Below, piece by piece: positions 25,296-35,978 of a DNA stretch of 35,978 nt. Source of the DNA: an uncultured Opitutaceae bacterium (GTDB lineage: Bacteria > Verrucomicrobiota > Verrucomicrobiia > Opitutales > Opitutaceae); contig CAIYUN010000006.1 in NCBI GenBank assembly GCA_903929355.1, forward strand, positions 1-35,978. Direction: 5' to 3'. The position numbers were made by a program, and so were the translations under genes. The notes beneath the pieces are model-generated. The model was not told the DNA's origin. It saw only the letters and a list, made by a program, of their open reading frames with translations, and did not search any database. Numbering within the stretch: the stretch's first letter is position 1; the number at the start of each line of letters is the position of its first letter.

Positions 25296-26858
25296 ATGAA
25301 AATCTCCCTCCCCCGCCGGCTGCTTGTCCTTTCGCTCGGTCTGACCGTCCTGACTTCGGCCGCCTTGGCCGCTGATACCCCGCCCGCCGTCTATGATGTG
25401 CGCGCCTACGGCGCGACCGGCGACGGCAAGACCATTGACAGCGGCGCCGTCAACCGCGCCATCGACGCGGCGGCGGCGGCCGGCGGCGGCACCGTGCGCT
25501 TCCCGGCCGGCACCTATGTCTCCTACACCATCCACCTGAAGAGCAATGTCGCGCTCTACCTCGACGCGGGGTCGACCATCCAGGCGGCACCCCAGCCGAC
25601 CGGGGGCGAACCGGGCTATGACCTGGCCGAACCCAACCTTTTCCAGGGCAAGGACAATGTGTATCAGGATTACGGGCACAGCCATTTCCACAACAGCCTG
25701 ATCCTGGGCGAGAACGTGGAGAACGTCTCCATCCTCGGGCCCGGCCGGATCTACGGCCACGCGCTGTTCCGGGACGGCGGCACCCGCCCGGGCGAGGGCA
25801 ACAAGGCGATCGCGCTCAAGCTCTGCCGCAACGTGACCCTCAAGGATTTCACCCTCTTCGAGGCGGGCTGGTTCTCGCTCCTCGCCACCGGCGTGGACAA
25901 CCTGACCCTCGACAACCTCCATGTGGACACCAACCGCGACGGCTTCGACATCGACTGCTGCCGCAACGTCCGCGTCTCCAACTGCACGGTCAACTCCCCG
26001 CGCGATGACGGCATCTGCCTGAAGAGCTCCTTCGGCCTCGGCTTCGCCCGGGCCACGGAGAACGTGACCATCACCAACTGCTCGGTGAGCGGCTATGACA
26101 TGGGCACATTCCTCGACGGCACCTACAAGGTCACGCGCGGGATGGGCGGCACCGGCCGCATCAAGTTCGGCACCGAGTCCAACGGCGGGTTCAAAAACAT
26201 CACCATCTCGAACTGCATCTTCGACCATTGCAGCGGCCTGGCGATCGAGAGCGTGGACGGCGGCATCATCGAGGACGTGACGGTGAGCAACCTCGCCATG
26301 CGCAGCATCGCGAACGCGCCGATTTTCATCCGCCTGGGCCACCGGATGCGCGGGCCCGCCGACACCCCGATCGGGACGATCCGCCGGGTGAGCATCAGCA
26401 ACATCGTCGCGTCCAACGTGAGCAGCGGCTCGGCCATCCTGATCGCCGGCACGACGGACCATCCGATCGAGGAGGTGCGCCTGAGCGACATCCGCATCAT
26501 CTACCAGGGCGGCGGCACGGCGGCGCAGGCCGCGATCAACCCGCCGCAGGACGAGCGGCAGTTTTACCCCGAGCCCGGCAGCCTGGGCGTGATGCCGGCC
26601 TACGGCATGTTTGCGCGGCACATCAACGGGCTGACCCTGCGTGACGTGGAGGTGAGCTTCACCAAGGACGACGTGCGCCCGGCGGTGGTGCTGGACGACG
26701 TGGCGGGAATCGCGTTTGATCATTTCAAGGCCCAGCGGACGGCGGGCGTGCCGGTGGTGGTCGGCACGAATGTGCGCGATTACACGGTCCAGAGCTCGCC
26801 CGGGCTCGCGGAAGGGCATCTGGACACGCTCGGCGCGGCGGCGGCGGCGGTGAAATAA
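25296..26858 (+). CDS. GH28-family pectinase (polygalacturonase/rhamnogalacturonase type), exported
   Basis: 520 residues from ATG 25296; the frame is open upstream from 24780 but that part is repeat DNA. Signal peptide: MKISLPRRLLVLSLGLTVLT, cleavage probably after ALA at ~27. The mature protein starts with YDVRAYGATGDGKTIDSGAV, the usual first turn of the pectate-lyase-like right-handed beta-helix. Catalytic Asp candidates are Asp215 (NRDGFDID) and Asp237/Asp238 (RDDGICLKS); the R-I-K motif is present (RIKFGTESNGG). The His of the classical G-H-G motif is not at the expected site (GYDMGT), as in some rhamnogalacturonan-type GH28 enzymes. It hydrolyses galacturonic-acid-containing pectin backbones in the periplasm or outside. 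Bordered on both sides by repeat clusters. C/T-rich leader without Shine-Dalgarno. Confidence 0.88.
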   Translation: MKISLPRRLLVLSLGLTVLTSAALAADTPPAVYDVRAYGATGDGKTIDSGAVNRAIDAAAAAGGGTVRFPAGTYVSYTIHLKSNVALYLDAGSTIQAAPQPTGGEPGYDLAEPNLFQGKDNVYQDYGHSHFHNSLILGENVENVSILGPGRIYGHALFRDGGTRPGEGNKAIALKLCRNVTLKDFTLFEAGWFSLLATGVDNLTLDNLHVDTNRDGFDIDCCRNVRVSNCTVNSPRDDGICLKSSFGLGFARATENVTITNCSVSGYDMGTFLDGTYKVTRGMGGTGRIKFGTESNGGFKNITISNCIFDHCSGLAIESVDGGIIEDVTVSNLAMRSIANAPIFIRLGHRMRGPADTPIGTIRRVSISNIVASNVSSGSAILIAGTTDHPIEEVRLSDIRIIYQGGGTAAQAAINPPQDERQFYPEPGSLGVMPAYGMFARHINGLTLRDVEVSFTKDDVRPAVVLDDVAGIAFDHFKAQRTAGVPVVVGTNVRDYTVQSSPGLAEGHLDTLGAAAAAVK

Positions 26859-27181
26859 GGCAGAGGTCAGAAGTCAGAGGTCAGAGGTCAGATGTCAGAG
26901 GGCGGAGGCCGGATGCCGGGAGGCCGGATTTCAGAAGGCAGAGGGCGGAGGCCGGATGCATGACGGTGGAGCGCGTTGACCCAACGCGCTTCCGACCCGC
27001 CTTGAAATGGGGCCGCGACGCCCTCGTCGCGGTCGGGGTCAACGATACGCGACGGAGGCGTCGCGTCCCCACCACTTCGAGCCAGCGCGTTGGGGTCAAC
27101 TCGCTCCACCTCCCGGCCAGCGTGTTGAGGTCAACTCGCTCCACCTCCCGGCCAGCGCGTTGGGGTCAACTCGCTCCACCC
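26859..27181. repeat. Repeat cluster: CAGAGGT array, palindromes and three 35 bp tandem repeats
   Basis: 26862-26960 is the same CAGAGGTCAGA / GGCGGAGGCCGGATG array as before the GH28 gene. Palindromes follow: AGCGCGTTG-ACC-CAACGCGCT (26970-26990), CCGCGACG-CCCT-CGTCGCGG (27013-27032) and ACGCGACG-GAGG-CGTCGCGT (27047-27066). Three direct repeats with a 35 bp period start at 27081, 27116 and 27151 (GCCAGCGYGTTGRGGTCAAC, then TCGCTCCACC). No gene is visible. Confidence 0.8.
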
Positions 27182-27237
27182 CTCCCCCTCATCGGCATTG
27201 ACCCCGGAGCCGAACCGGTGTCCGTTTCGTTCCCACC

Positions 27238-28155
27238 ATGTACCCGGAAACCTCCACCGCCCCCGTGCGCAAACCGGCCTGGCTCCGCGCCCGGCTCCCC
27301 GGCGGGCCGGGCTATGCCGCCACCCGGCGGCTGGTGGACGAGAACCAGCTCCACACCGTCTGCCAGAGCGCGCAGTGCCCCAACCTCGGCGAGTGCTGGG
27401 CGCGCGGCACCGCCACGGTGATGATCCTGGGCAACATCTGCACCCGCTCCTGCAACTTCTGCGCGGTCCAGACCGGCCGGCCGACGGAACTCGACCTCGG
27501 CGAGCCCGCCCGGGTCGCCGACGCCGTGGCCAAGATGAACCTGAAGCACTGCGTCATCACCAGCGTGGCGCGCGATGAGCTGGCCGACGGCGGCGCGAGC
27601 GTGTGGGCGGCGACCATCCGGGCCGTCCGTAACCGCAATCCCAATACGGCAGTCGAGGTGCTGGTGCCGGACTTCAAGGGGCGGCTGGGCGACGTGGACA
27701 CCGTGCTCGACGCGAAACCGGACATCTTCAACCACAACGTCGAGACGGTCGAGCGCCTGCAGAAACCCGTCCGCGTGCAGGCGCGCTACGACCGGTCGCG
27801 CCTGGTGCTGCGCCACGCGAAAAGCCGCGGCTTCGTGACCAAGACCGGGATCATGCTCGGGCTCGGGGAGGAGCAGCCTGAGATCGAGCAGACGCTGCGC
27901 GACATCGCCGCCGACCAGACGAACATTGTGACCATCGGCCAGTATCTCCAGCCCACGCCGCAGCACCTGCCCGTCGCGCGCTGGGTGCCGCCGGAGGAGT
28001 TTGCGCACTGGAAGACCTTCGGCCTCGGCCTCGGACTGGGCGTGGTCGAGAGCGGCCCGCTCGTGCGCTCGAGCTACCACGCCGACGAGCAGTCGCAGAA
28101 ATATACCGGCGCCGAACATTTGAATACGGAGAACGCCCTCGCGGGGAGAGGCTGA
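27238..28155 (+). CDS. lipA: Lipoyl synthase (radical SAM)
   Basis: 305 residues, full length. The auxiliary iron-sulfur cluster motif is present as C42-x4-C47-x5-C53 (CQSAQCPNLGEC), the radical-SAM cluster as C68-x3-C72-x2-C75 (CTRSCNFC), and the C-terminal R-S-S-Y-H motif carries the Ser ligand of the auxiliary cluster. It inserts two sulfur atoms into protein-bound octanoyl groups to make lipoate for pyruvate and 2-oxoglutarate dehydrogenases and the glycine cleavage H protein. No lipB or lipoylated enzyme gene is adjacent. The 379 bp upstream hold only repeats, including three 35 bp tandem units ending 57 bases before the ATG. No Shine-Dalgarno motif (leader CGTTCCCACC). Confidence 0.97.
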   Translation: MYPETSTAPVRKPAWLRARLPGGPGYAATRRLVDENQLHTVCQSAQCPNLGECWARGTATVMILGNICTRSCNFCAVQTGRPTELDLGEPARVADAVAKMNLKHCVITSVARDELADGGASVWAATIRAVRNRNPNTAVEVLVPDFKGRLGDVDTVLDAKPDIFNHNVETVERLQKPVRVQARYDRSRLVLRHAKSRGFVTKTGIMLGLGEEQPEIEQTLRDIAADQTNIVTIGQYLQPTPQHLPVARWVPPEEFAHWKTFGLGLGLGVVESGPLVRSSYHADEQSQKYTGAEHLNTENALAGRG

Positions 28156-28159
28156 AGGT

Positions 28160-28460
28160 TGAGAGGGGGAAAGGTTGAAGGGTTGAAGGGCGTCGGCGGA
28201 AAGACTGACGGAGCGGGCGGGTCGCCCGCCGGGTTTGGCAGGTGGAGCGCGTTGACCTCAACGCGCTGGCGGGTGCCGAAGCCAGGTCAACGACCTGGCC
28301 TACAGGGGACGATGGAGCCGCGACGAGCGCGTCGTGGCCCCAGGGAGACCCGTGCGGAAAGCGGGTTGGGGTCAACCCGCTCCACCTTGGAGCCGCGACG
28401 CACCAGGCATCCGCCTTCGCTGCAGCTATGGCGCGACATGCCAAGCGCGGCTGCGCCGCG
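28160..28460. repeat. Repeat cluster downstream of lipA (REP-like palindromes)
   Basis: Includes AGCGCGTTGA-CC-TCAACGCGCT (28246-28267), GCCAGGTC-AAC-GACCTGGC (28281-28299), a CGACGAGCGCGTCG unit (about 28320-28334), AGCGGGTTG-GGGT-CAACCCGCT (28360-28381) and a CCTTCGC-type REP unit (28408-28444). One of these stems may serve as the lipA terminator, but none has a clear U-tract. No gene is visible between 28156 and 28852. Confidence 0.75.
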
Positions 28461-28570
28461 CTTGTATCCATTTTGTCACGCTTTCCGGCGTGAAAACTGC
28501 TTTAAAACGCGGAGGAAAGTCGCGGACAGCGCCGCAAGCACAAAATCACACAAACTTTGCAAATTTTCCG

Positions 28571-28599
28571 TTGACCCGGCTCCACCATGATTCCATACC
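28571..28599 (+). promoter_or_regulatory. Promoter candidate for nrdB-nrdA
   Basis: TTGACC (28571-28576), 17 bases, CATACC (28594-28599), with an AT-rich stretch upstream (CAAACTTTGCAAATTTTCC) that could act as an UP element. It implies a ~245 nt leader for nrdB. The -10 overlaps the first of two NrdR-box-like sites. Confidence 0.45.
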
Positions 28600-28640
28600 G
28601 GTTGTGTTCTGCGCGGCCTCCGACCACAACCCCTTGTGGT
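28591..28640 (+). promoter_or_regulatory. Tandem NrdR-box-like sites
   Basis: ACCACAA-CCCC-TTGTGGT (28623-28640) is a perfect inverted repeat. The stretch 28591-28608 ends with TTGTGTT, matching the right half of that palindrome, and its centre lies 32 bp upstream, three helical turns. NrdR represses ribonucleotide reductase operons by binding two ~16 bp boxes at about this spacing, usually over or next to the promoter. No nrdR gene is in the window; the match is to the pattern, not the central bases of the best-known consensus. Confidence 0.5.
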
Positions 28641-28754
28641 TAGCAACGCGTCAATAAGTTCCAGCAACTTTGATTCGCCTAGCGCCTTCCATCGCCAAGA
28701 AAGGCCCTTCGTCACGCCCACTTTTCCCACTTCCCGCCCTCCGACTTCCGTCCT

Positions 28755-28800
28755 CCGGCATCTGACCTCTGATGTCTGACCTCTGACCTCTTCCTTCCGC
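28755..28800 (-). repeat. Reverse-oriented CAGAGGT repeat in the nrdB leader
   Basis: CATCTGACCTCTGATGTCTG followed by ACCTCTGACCTCTTCC is the reverse complement of the arrays at 24825-24955 and 26862-26960. It lies within the predicted untranslated leader of nrdB, 52 bases before its ATG, next to a CTCC-rich stretch. Confidence 0.65.
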
Positions 28801-28852
28801 TCCGCCCTCCTCCTTTCCGCCTCCTCCCTCCCCGTCCCTCTTTCGTCCGGTC

Positions 28853-29938
<1,086 letters not shown>

Positions 29939-30150
29939 AACGCAGCCCGCGTCGCTTTTTCCGCACCCAGCCCTGCTTCCGCCCGCCTCCGGCGTGCCCG
30001 CACGGCATTTGCCATTTTTCACGCCCTCCTCCGCGCCTTCGTCTCGTTCTCGTTCTGTCTCCGGACCTTTATCTAACTCCCTCCCTGCGCCTTCGCGCCT
30101 TTGCGCCTTTGCGTTAAACTTTCCGTCCTCCTTCCTGACCCGCTTCTCCC

Positions 30151-33492
<3,342 letters not shown>

Positions 33493-34620
33493 AATCTTCG
33501 GAATTTTTAACCACGGATCACACGGAGTTTCACGGATCCGAGAAATGGTATTTATATAGAACATTATGGCACCCGGTGATATATTTGATGGATGGCATTT
33601 TGACATAAAAACAGCGGCGATGACGCTTCTTGGAACGCCTCTTATATTGTACTTTATAGGTATCATTAGAAGGAATATAAAAAGCTCTGGAACATACGCA
33701 CTCGAAGGTGGTATGTATTGGGCGAGTCGCTCGCTTAAACGGTCTCTCGCCGGAAGTCTTAGTTTAAAACAGTACTGTCGACTGCGCCTCGCGGATGAGA
33801 ACCAATATTTGTTCGTGCCTTCAAGTCTCGACATCAAACTTCATATTGACAAAGTATTCGTTAAGCTATCGCTGATTAATCAAGGGCAGATTGATTCACA
33901 CTACAGCCATAGTGATATTCTTAATATTGGTAATCGTCTCAGAGTTATCGGAGATCCGGGATCTGGTAAATCATCGCTTGTAAAAAGGCTTTTTCGTGAC
34001 GCATGTTACACTGCACTATCAAAGCCATCCCAAGCAAAACTACCTGTCATTATAGAACTTAAGACTATTGTTGTTGGAAACCAGAAGACAGATAAACTGG
34101 GTGAATGGTTCTTAAAGAGAATTAGAGAAGGGGTCCGTAAAAGTTCCGTATATAAGATGGACGAATGCTTTGATTCGTACACGCATAATTCCGGAGTGCT
34201 TGTACTTCTTGATGGTCTTGACGAAGTATCTACCACGAATTACCAGAAAGTCCAACATGCAATTCTTGGTTTAAGTAAAACACTTTCAGAGAAGGGGCCA
34301 AATAATTCTCTGGTCCTAACAATGCGTACGCAGTTCCATCAGCAGGTTAAGGATGATTACCGAAATATATTTGGAACAGCTCTATTTCTTAAGCCTTTTT
34401 CTCCAAGTGATATATATGAGTTTCTTGTGCGCTGGCCATTTCAGAAAAGTCGATCCAAACATATTGCGCGAATCTATGGCGAGCTAACCGATCGACCGAC
34501 ATTGAGAGAGATGTGTAGCAATCCGCTAATACTTTCTATGTATGTGGCGGAAGATCAAGCTGCTGGTCACGTCGTTGCACCTGAATCAAGAACAGAATTT
34601 TATCGTAAGGTAGCCAAGGT

Positions 34621-34702
34621 AAACTGCAGCGACGTAGCCGCAGATCCGACTCGGAGCGTCCGCCGTCGCCCCGCCGTCGCATGGCTTTGGCGCGGCAAGC
34701 AA
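34621..34702 (+). repeat. REP element at the NACHT breakpoint
   Basis: Contains AGCGACGTAGCCGCAGATCC followed by a 40 bp unit at 34663-34702 (CCGTCGCCCCGCCGTCGC to GGCAAGCAA) that matches 2704-2743 except for one base. It separates the NACHT fragment from an unrelated antisense gene fragment, marking an insertion or recombination point. Confidence 0.75.
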
Positions 34703-34892
34703 TTTCGATTTGTCCAGTCAGTTGAGCGTCAGAGCTGTGTAAAATCATCTTGCCGTCGGGCGAAACCCGGATCATCACAAGCTCATTCACCATCAACCAG
34801 TCGCCCACCATTCCGGCCGGAATATTGTTTGCGGCGGGTTGAGCGGCTAACGCCACCAGGAAAGGGAAGCTGGCGGCAAGGTACCGGCGGGA
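34703..34892 (-). pseudogene. Stump of a small exported protein
   Basis: Minus-strand frame: SRRYLAASFPFLVALAAQPA resembles the end of a signal peptide, followed by IPAGMVGDWLMVNELVMIRV and SPDGKMILHSSDAQLTGQIEI. Then the frame runs into the REP element (ACRAKAMRRRG). GDW...V...G....H is reminiscent of small lipocalin-like or TIGR03067-type secreted proteins, but no family can be assigned. Its 3' end is lost to the REP element and its 5' end overlaps the transposase gene, so both ends look broken. Confidence 0.5.
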
Positions 34893-34932
34893 TGTTTTTG
34901 AGTCGGCGGGTGCCGCCCAGGCCTTCGTTACT

Positions 34933-35817
34933 GTGCTGGAGGAAACACTACCTCGGTATGGCTGGCGATTGCACGCCTACGTGATCATGCGGAACCATTT
35001 TCATCTGGCGCTGGAAACACCCCGGCCGAACTTGGTCGATGGCATGCACTGGCTGCAGAGCACGTACGCCACCCGTTTCAACCGTTTCCGGGGAGAGAGC
35101 GGACACTTATTTCAGGGACGGTATCAATCGATCTTGATCGAGGATCTGGTGGCTTTGGGGAAGGTGGTGGATTACATTCACCTCAACCCGGTCAGGGCTG
35201 GAATTGTGCCGGTCGAACAGGTGGCGGCGTTTCGGTGGAGCAGCCTGCTCCGTTTCGTCAAAGGCCCGCGCTTTCCGGGGCTCGTAGCGGTGGACTGGCT
35301 CCCGAAACGGGGCGGGTGGAGTGATACGACCGAAGGATGGCAGGGGTATGTCACGCATTTGGCGGCGTTGTCAGGAAATCCAGAGAGGCAAAAGGAGGAG
35401 GGGTTCGAAGGGTTTTCGCACGGTTGGGCGATTGGCACCTCCGGTTGGCGCCGGGCGGTGGCGAAGGATCACGCCGACCTCGCGCTCAGTCCCGGCATCC
35501 AGGCGGGCGAGGTGAAAGAGATCAAACACACGCGTTGGGCAGAGCGTCTGGAGCTTAAGCTCGCAACGGTCGGCCATTCGCTGGCCGAGTCGGTGGCCGC
35601 ACCCAAAGGCGCAGCGTGGAAGTGGGAGGTCGCCCTCCGCATGCGGCAGGAAGAGGGAGCGTCCGTGAAGTGGATCGCCGAGCAGATGGGGATTGGAAAC
35701 GTGAACGCGCTCCGGGCCCGCCTAAGCCGTGAACAACGGAAGCCAGGGCGAACACGCCGGGTTGGCGATGGGCATCGCGAGGGAAAGAATGCTCTAATGT
35801 CACATCGTTCGGCCTGA
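34933..35817 (+). CDS. REP-associated tyrosine transposase (RAYT, Y1/IS200-like), N-terminus truncated
   Basis: 294 residues from GTG 34933; the frame extends to 34843 and the residues RYRRDVFESAGAAQAFVTVL just upstream of the GTG still look like RAYT, so the intact protein started further upstream and its first strand (usually ending ...YHV..RG) is missing. The HUH motif is NHFHLALE, and the catalytic Tyr is in VVDYIHLNPVRAGIV. The C-terminal extension with a helix-turn-helix (SVKWIAEQMGIGNVNALRAR) is complete. RAYTs bind and cleave palindromic REP sequences and are thought to have spread them through genomes. The many REP-like elements in this window are natural substrates, although the family-to-family match cannot be tested here. 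Activity of this copy is doubtful because the N-terminal beta strand is part of the catalytic fold. Confidence 0.85.
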   Translation: MLEETLPRYGWRLHAYVIMRNHFHLALETPRPNLVDGMHWLQSTYATRFNRFRGESGHLFQGRYQSILIEDLVALGKVVDYIHLNPVRAGIVPVEQVAAFRWSSLLRFVKGPRFPGLVAVDWLPKRGGWSDTTEGWQGYVTHLAALSGNPERQKEEGFEGFSHGWAIGTSGWRRAVAKDHADLALSPGIQAGEVKEIKHTRWAERLELKLATVGHSLAESVAAPKGAAWKWEVALRMRQEEGASVKWIAEQMGIGNVNALRARLSREQRKPGRTRRVGDGHREGKNALMSHRSA

Positions 35818-35836
35818 CCCCTTAAATTGAGGGTCA
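35815..35836. terminator. Short inverted repeat overlapping the RAYT stop codon
   Basis: TGACCC (35815-35820) and GGGTCA (35831-35836) flank a 10-base AT-rich loop. It starts on the TGA stop of the transposase gene and lies just before the presumed left end of the IS630-like element. It may be a weak terminator or the border of the RAYT unit; there is no U-tract. Confidence 0.3.
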
Positions 35837-35837
35837 C

Positions 35838-35978
35838 CTAGTGTAGTGTCTCATTAATAGCGTGACAATGAGTATTCGCGGCCTTTACTCTGCTGCGATG
35901 AGCAGACTCAATGCCCGGGTGGATATCAGCGGTGATCAACGCGCGGAGTTGGAACGCCTGGTGGCGGCGCCGACGACG
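35838..35978 (+). mobile_element. Left end of an IS630-family insertion sequence (runs off the window)
   Basis: After CACCTA the sequence GTGTAGTGTCTCATTAATAG precedes a transposase start, fitting an IS630 terminal region inserted next to a TA dinucleotide. The right end is outside the window, so terminal repeats cannot be compared. Confidence 0.5.
35868..35978 (+). CDS. IS630-family transposase, N-terminal fragment (partial at window end)
   Basis: ATG 35868 begins MSIRGLYSAAMSRLNARVDI; ATG 35898 in the same frame is the alternative. The segment DISGDQRAELERLVAAPTT is the characteristic opening of IS630-type transposases (x-L-S-x-E-Q-R-x-x-L-E-x-L-x-x-x-x-T). Only 37 codons are inside the window, so the catalytic DDE domain is not visible and integrity cannot be judged. 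Confidence 0.65.
   Translation, partial: MSIRGLYSAAMSRLNARVDISGDQRAELERLVAAPTT

Larger units (their letters stand above)
33566..34984 (+). pseudogene. NACHT-domain STAND NTPase with N-terminal membrane anchor, 3'-truncated
   Basis: The genuine part runs to about 34611. It starts MAPGDIFDGWHFDIKTAAMT with a single hydrophobic helix (LLGTPLILYFIGII). The NACHT core follows: Walker A GDPGSGKSSLVKRL from residue 129, Walker B/NACHT motif VLVLLDGLDEV near 214, then TMRTQF and the helical LREMCSNPLILSMYVAE region. After RTEFYRKV the frame enters REP DNA and encodes meaningless Arg-rich residues. The usual C-terminal sensor (repeat) domain is therefore missing. Related bacterial NACHT proteins are anti-phage STAND sensors. 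Base composition is markedly AT-rich with different codon use, indicating horizontal transfer. A possible promoter is TTTCAC-N17-TTTATA at 33528-33556. Likely a dead remnant, or at most a sensor-less membrane NTPase. Confidence 0.8.

Noticed and set aside
25218-26819. A 533-codon minus-strand frame and similar long frames at 30073-32121, 21451-23151 and 20350-21093
   Set aside because: Mirror frames of GH28, NrdA and the coiled-coil gene; composition is typical of GC-rich antisense and no motif is visible.
27081-27180. The three 35 bp repeats as a mini CRISPR
   Set aside because: The repeats are contiguous with no spacers between them.
29939-30150. A separate gene or promoter between nrdB and nrdA
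   Set aside because: Only C/T-rich sequence and a GCGCCTTTGCG repeat are present; no credible -35/-10 pair or frame.
34613-34984. The 3' continuation of the NACHT frame as genuine protein
   Set aside because: It is encoded by the REP element and the antisense strand of another gene fragment, with Arg/Ser-rich meaningless residues.

Overview
The window looks like a chromosomal segment of a high-GC member of the Verrucomicrobiota, probably an Opitutaceae-like lineage. This is inferred from gene content and from the type of intergenic repeats, not from a marker gene. Most genes are GC-rich. One stretch, about 33.5-34.6 kb, is clearly AT-rich and appears foreign. No rRNA, tRNA or CRISPR array was seen.

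Layout. (1) 271-2496 (-): a secreted or lipid-exported six-hairpin-type glycosidase, lying between two near-identical ~70 bp direct repeats. (2) 11467-2925 (-): a complete urea/guanidine carboxylase locus. In order it encodes an ABC substrate-binding protein, a permease, an ATPase, a NikR-like ribbon-helix-helix regulator, two DUF1989 proteins (UAAP1 and UAAP2, the CgdAB carboxyguanidine deiminase family) and a 1204-residue biotin-dependent carboxylase. Two transcription units in this locus carry the same direct-repeat element, GGTGTTAC-N13-GGTGTTAC, just upstream of their first gene. No allophanate hydrolase is present in the window. (3) 11.98-13.47 kb: a decaying toxin-antitoxin island with an antitoxin plus RelE-like toxin carrying an in-frame amber codon, a DUF433 antitoxin carrying an in-frame ochre codon, an apparently intact AF2212-like/MazF pair, and a 64 bp stump of an ABC permease. 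(4) 16877-13500 (-): a YtrA-type GntR regulator, ABC ATPase and ABC-2 permease operon. (5) 17.16-24.8 kb: an uncharacterised locus. It has an actin-like (ASKHA/PilM-like) protein, a giant protein with a receiver-like head and about 25 coiled-coil repeats that is interrupted by a single-base frameshift, and a divergent helical protein.

(6) 25.3-28.2 kb (+): a GH28 pectinase-family enzyme and lipoyl synthase, each bordered by clusters of palindromic REP-like elements and CAGAGGT-type low-complexity repeats. (7) 28.57-33.49 kb (+): a promoter with NrdR-box-like sites, then nrdB and nrdA of class I ribonucleotide reductase. NrdB has Leu where the radical tyrosine is expected and Glu as its first metal ligand, which fits the class Ic (chlamydial-type) group. 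NrdA has a multi-ATP-cone N-terminus and a palindrome-bearing in-frame insertion before its C-terminal CxxC. (8) 33.5-35.98 kb: a recombination scar. It holds an AT-rich NACHT NTPase cut off by a REP element, an antisense stump of a small exported protein, a 5'-truncated REP-associated (RAYT/Y1) transposase and the beginning of an IS630-type element.

How it fits together: the catabolic part links nitrogen scavenging (guanidine or urea import and carboxylation under a metal-sensor-like regulator) with plant-polysaccharide degradation. The accessory parts (TA island, NACHT scar, REP clusters, RAYT) show repeated insertion and loss. Most start codons are preceded by C/T-rich leaders without a Shine-Dalgarno motif.
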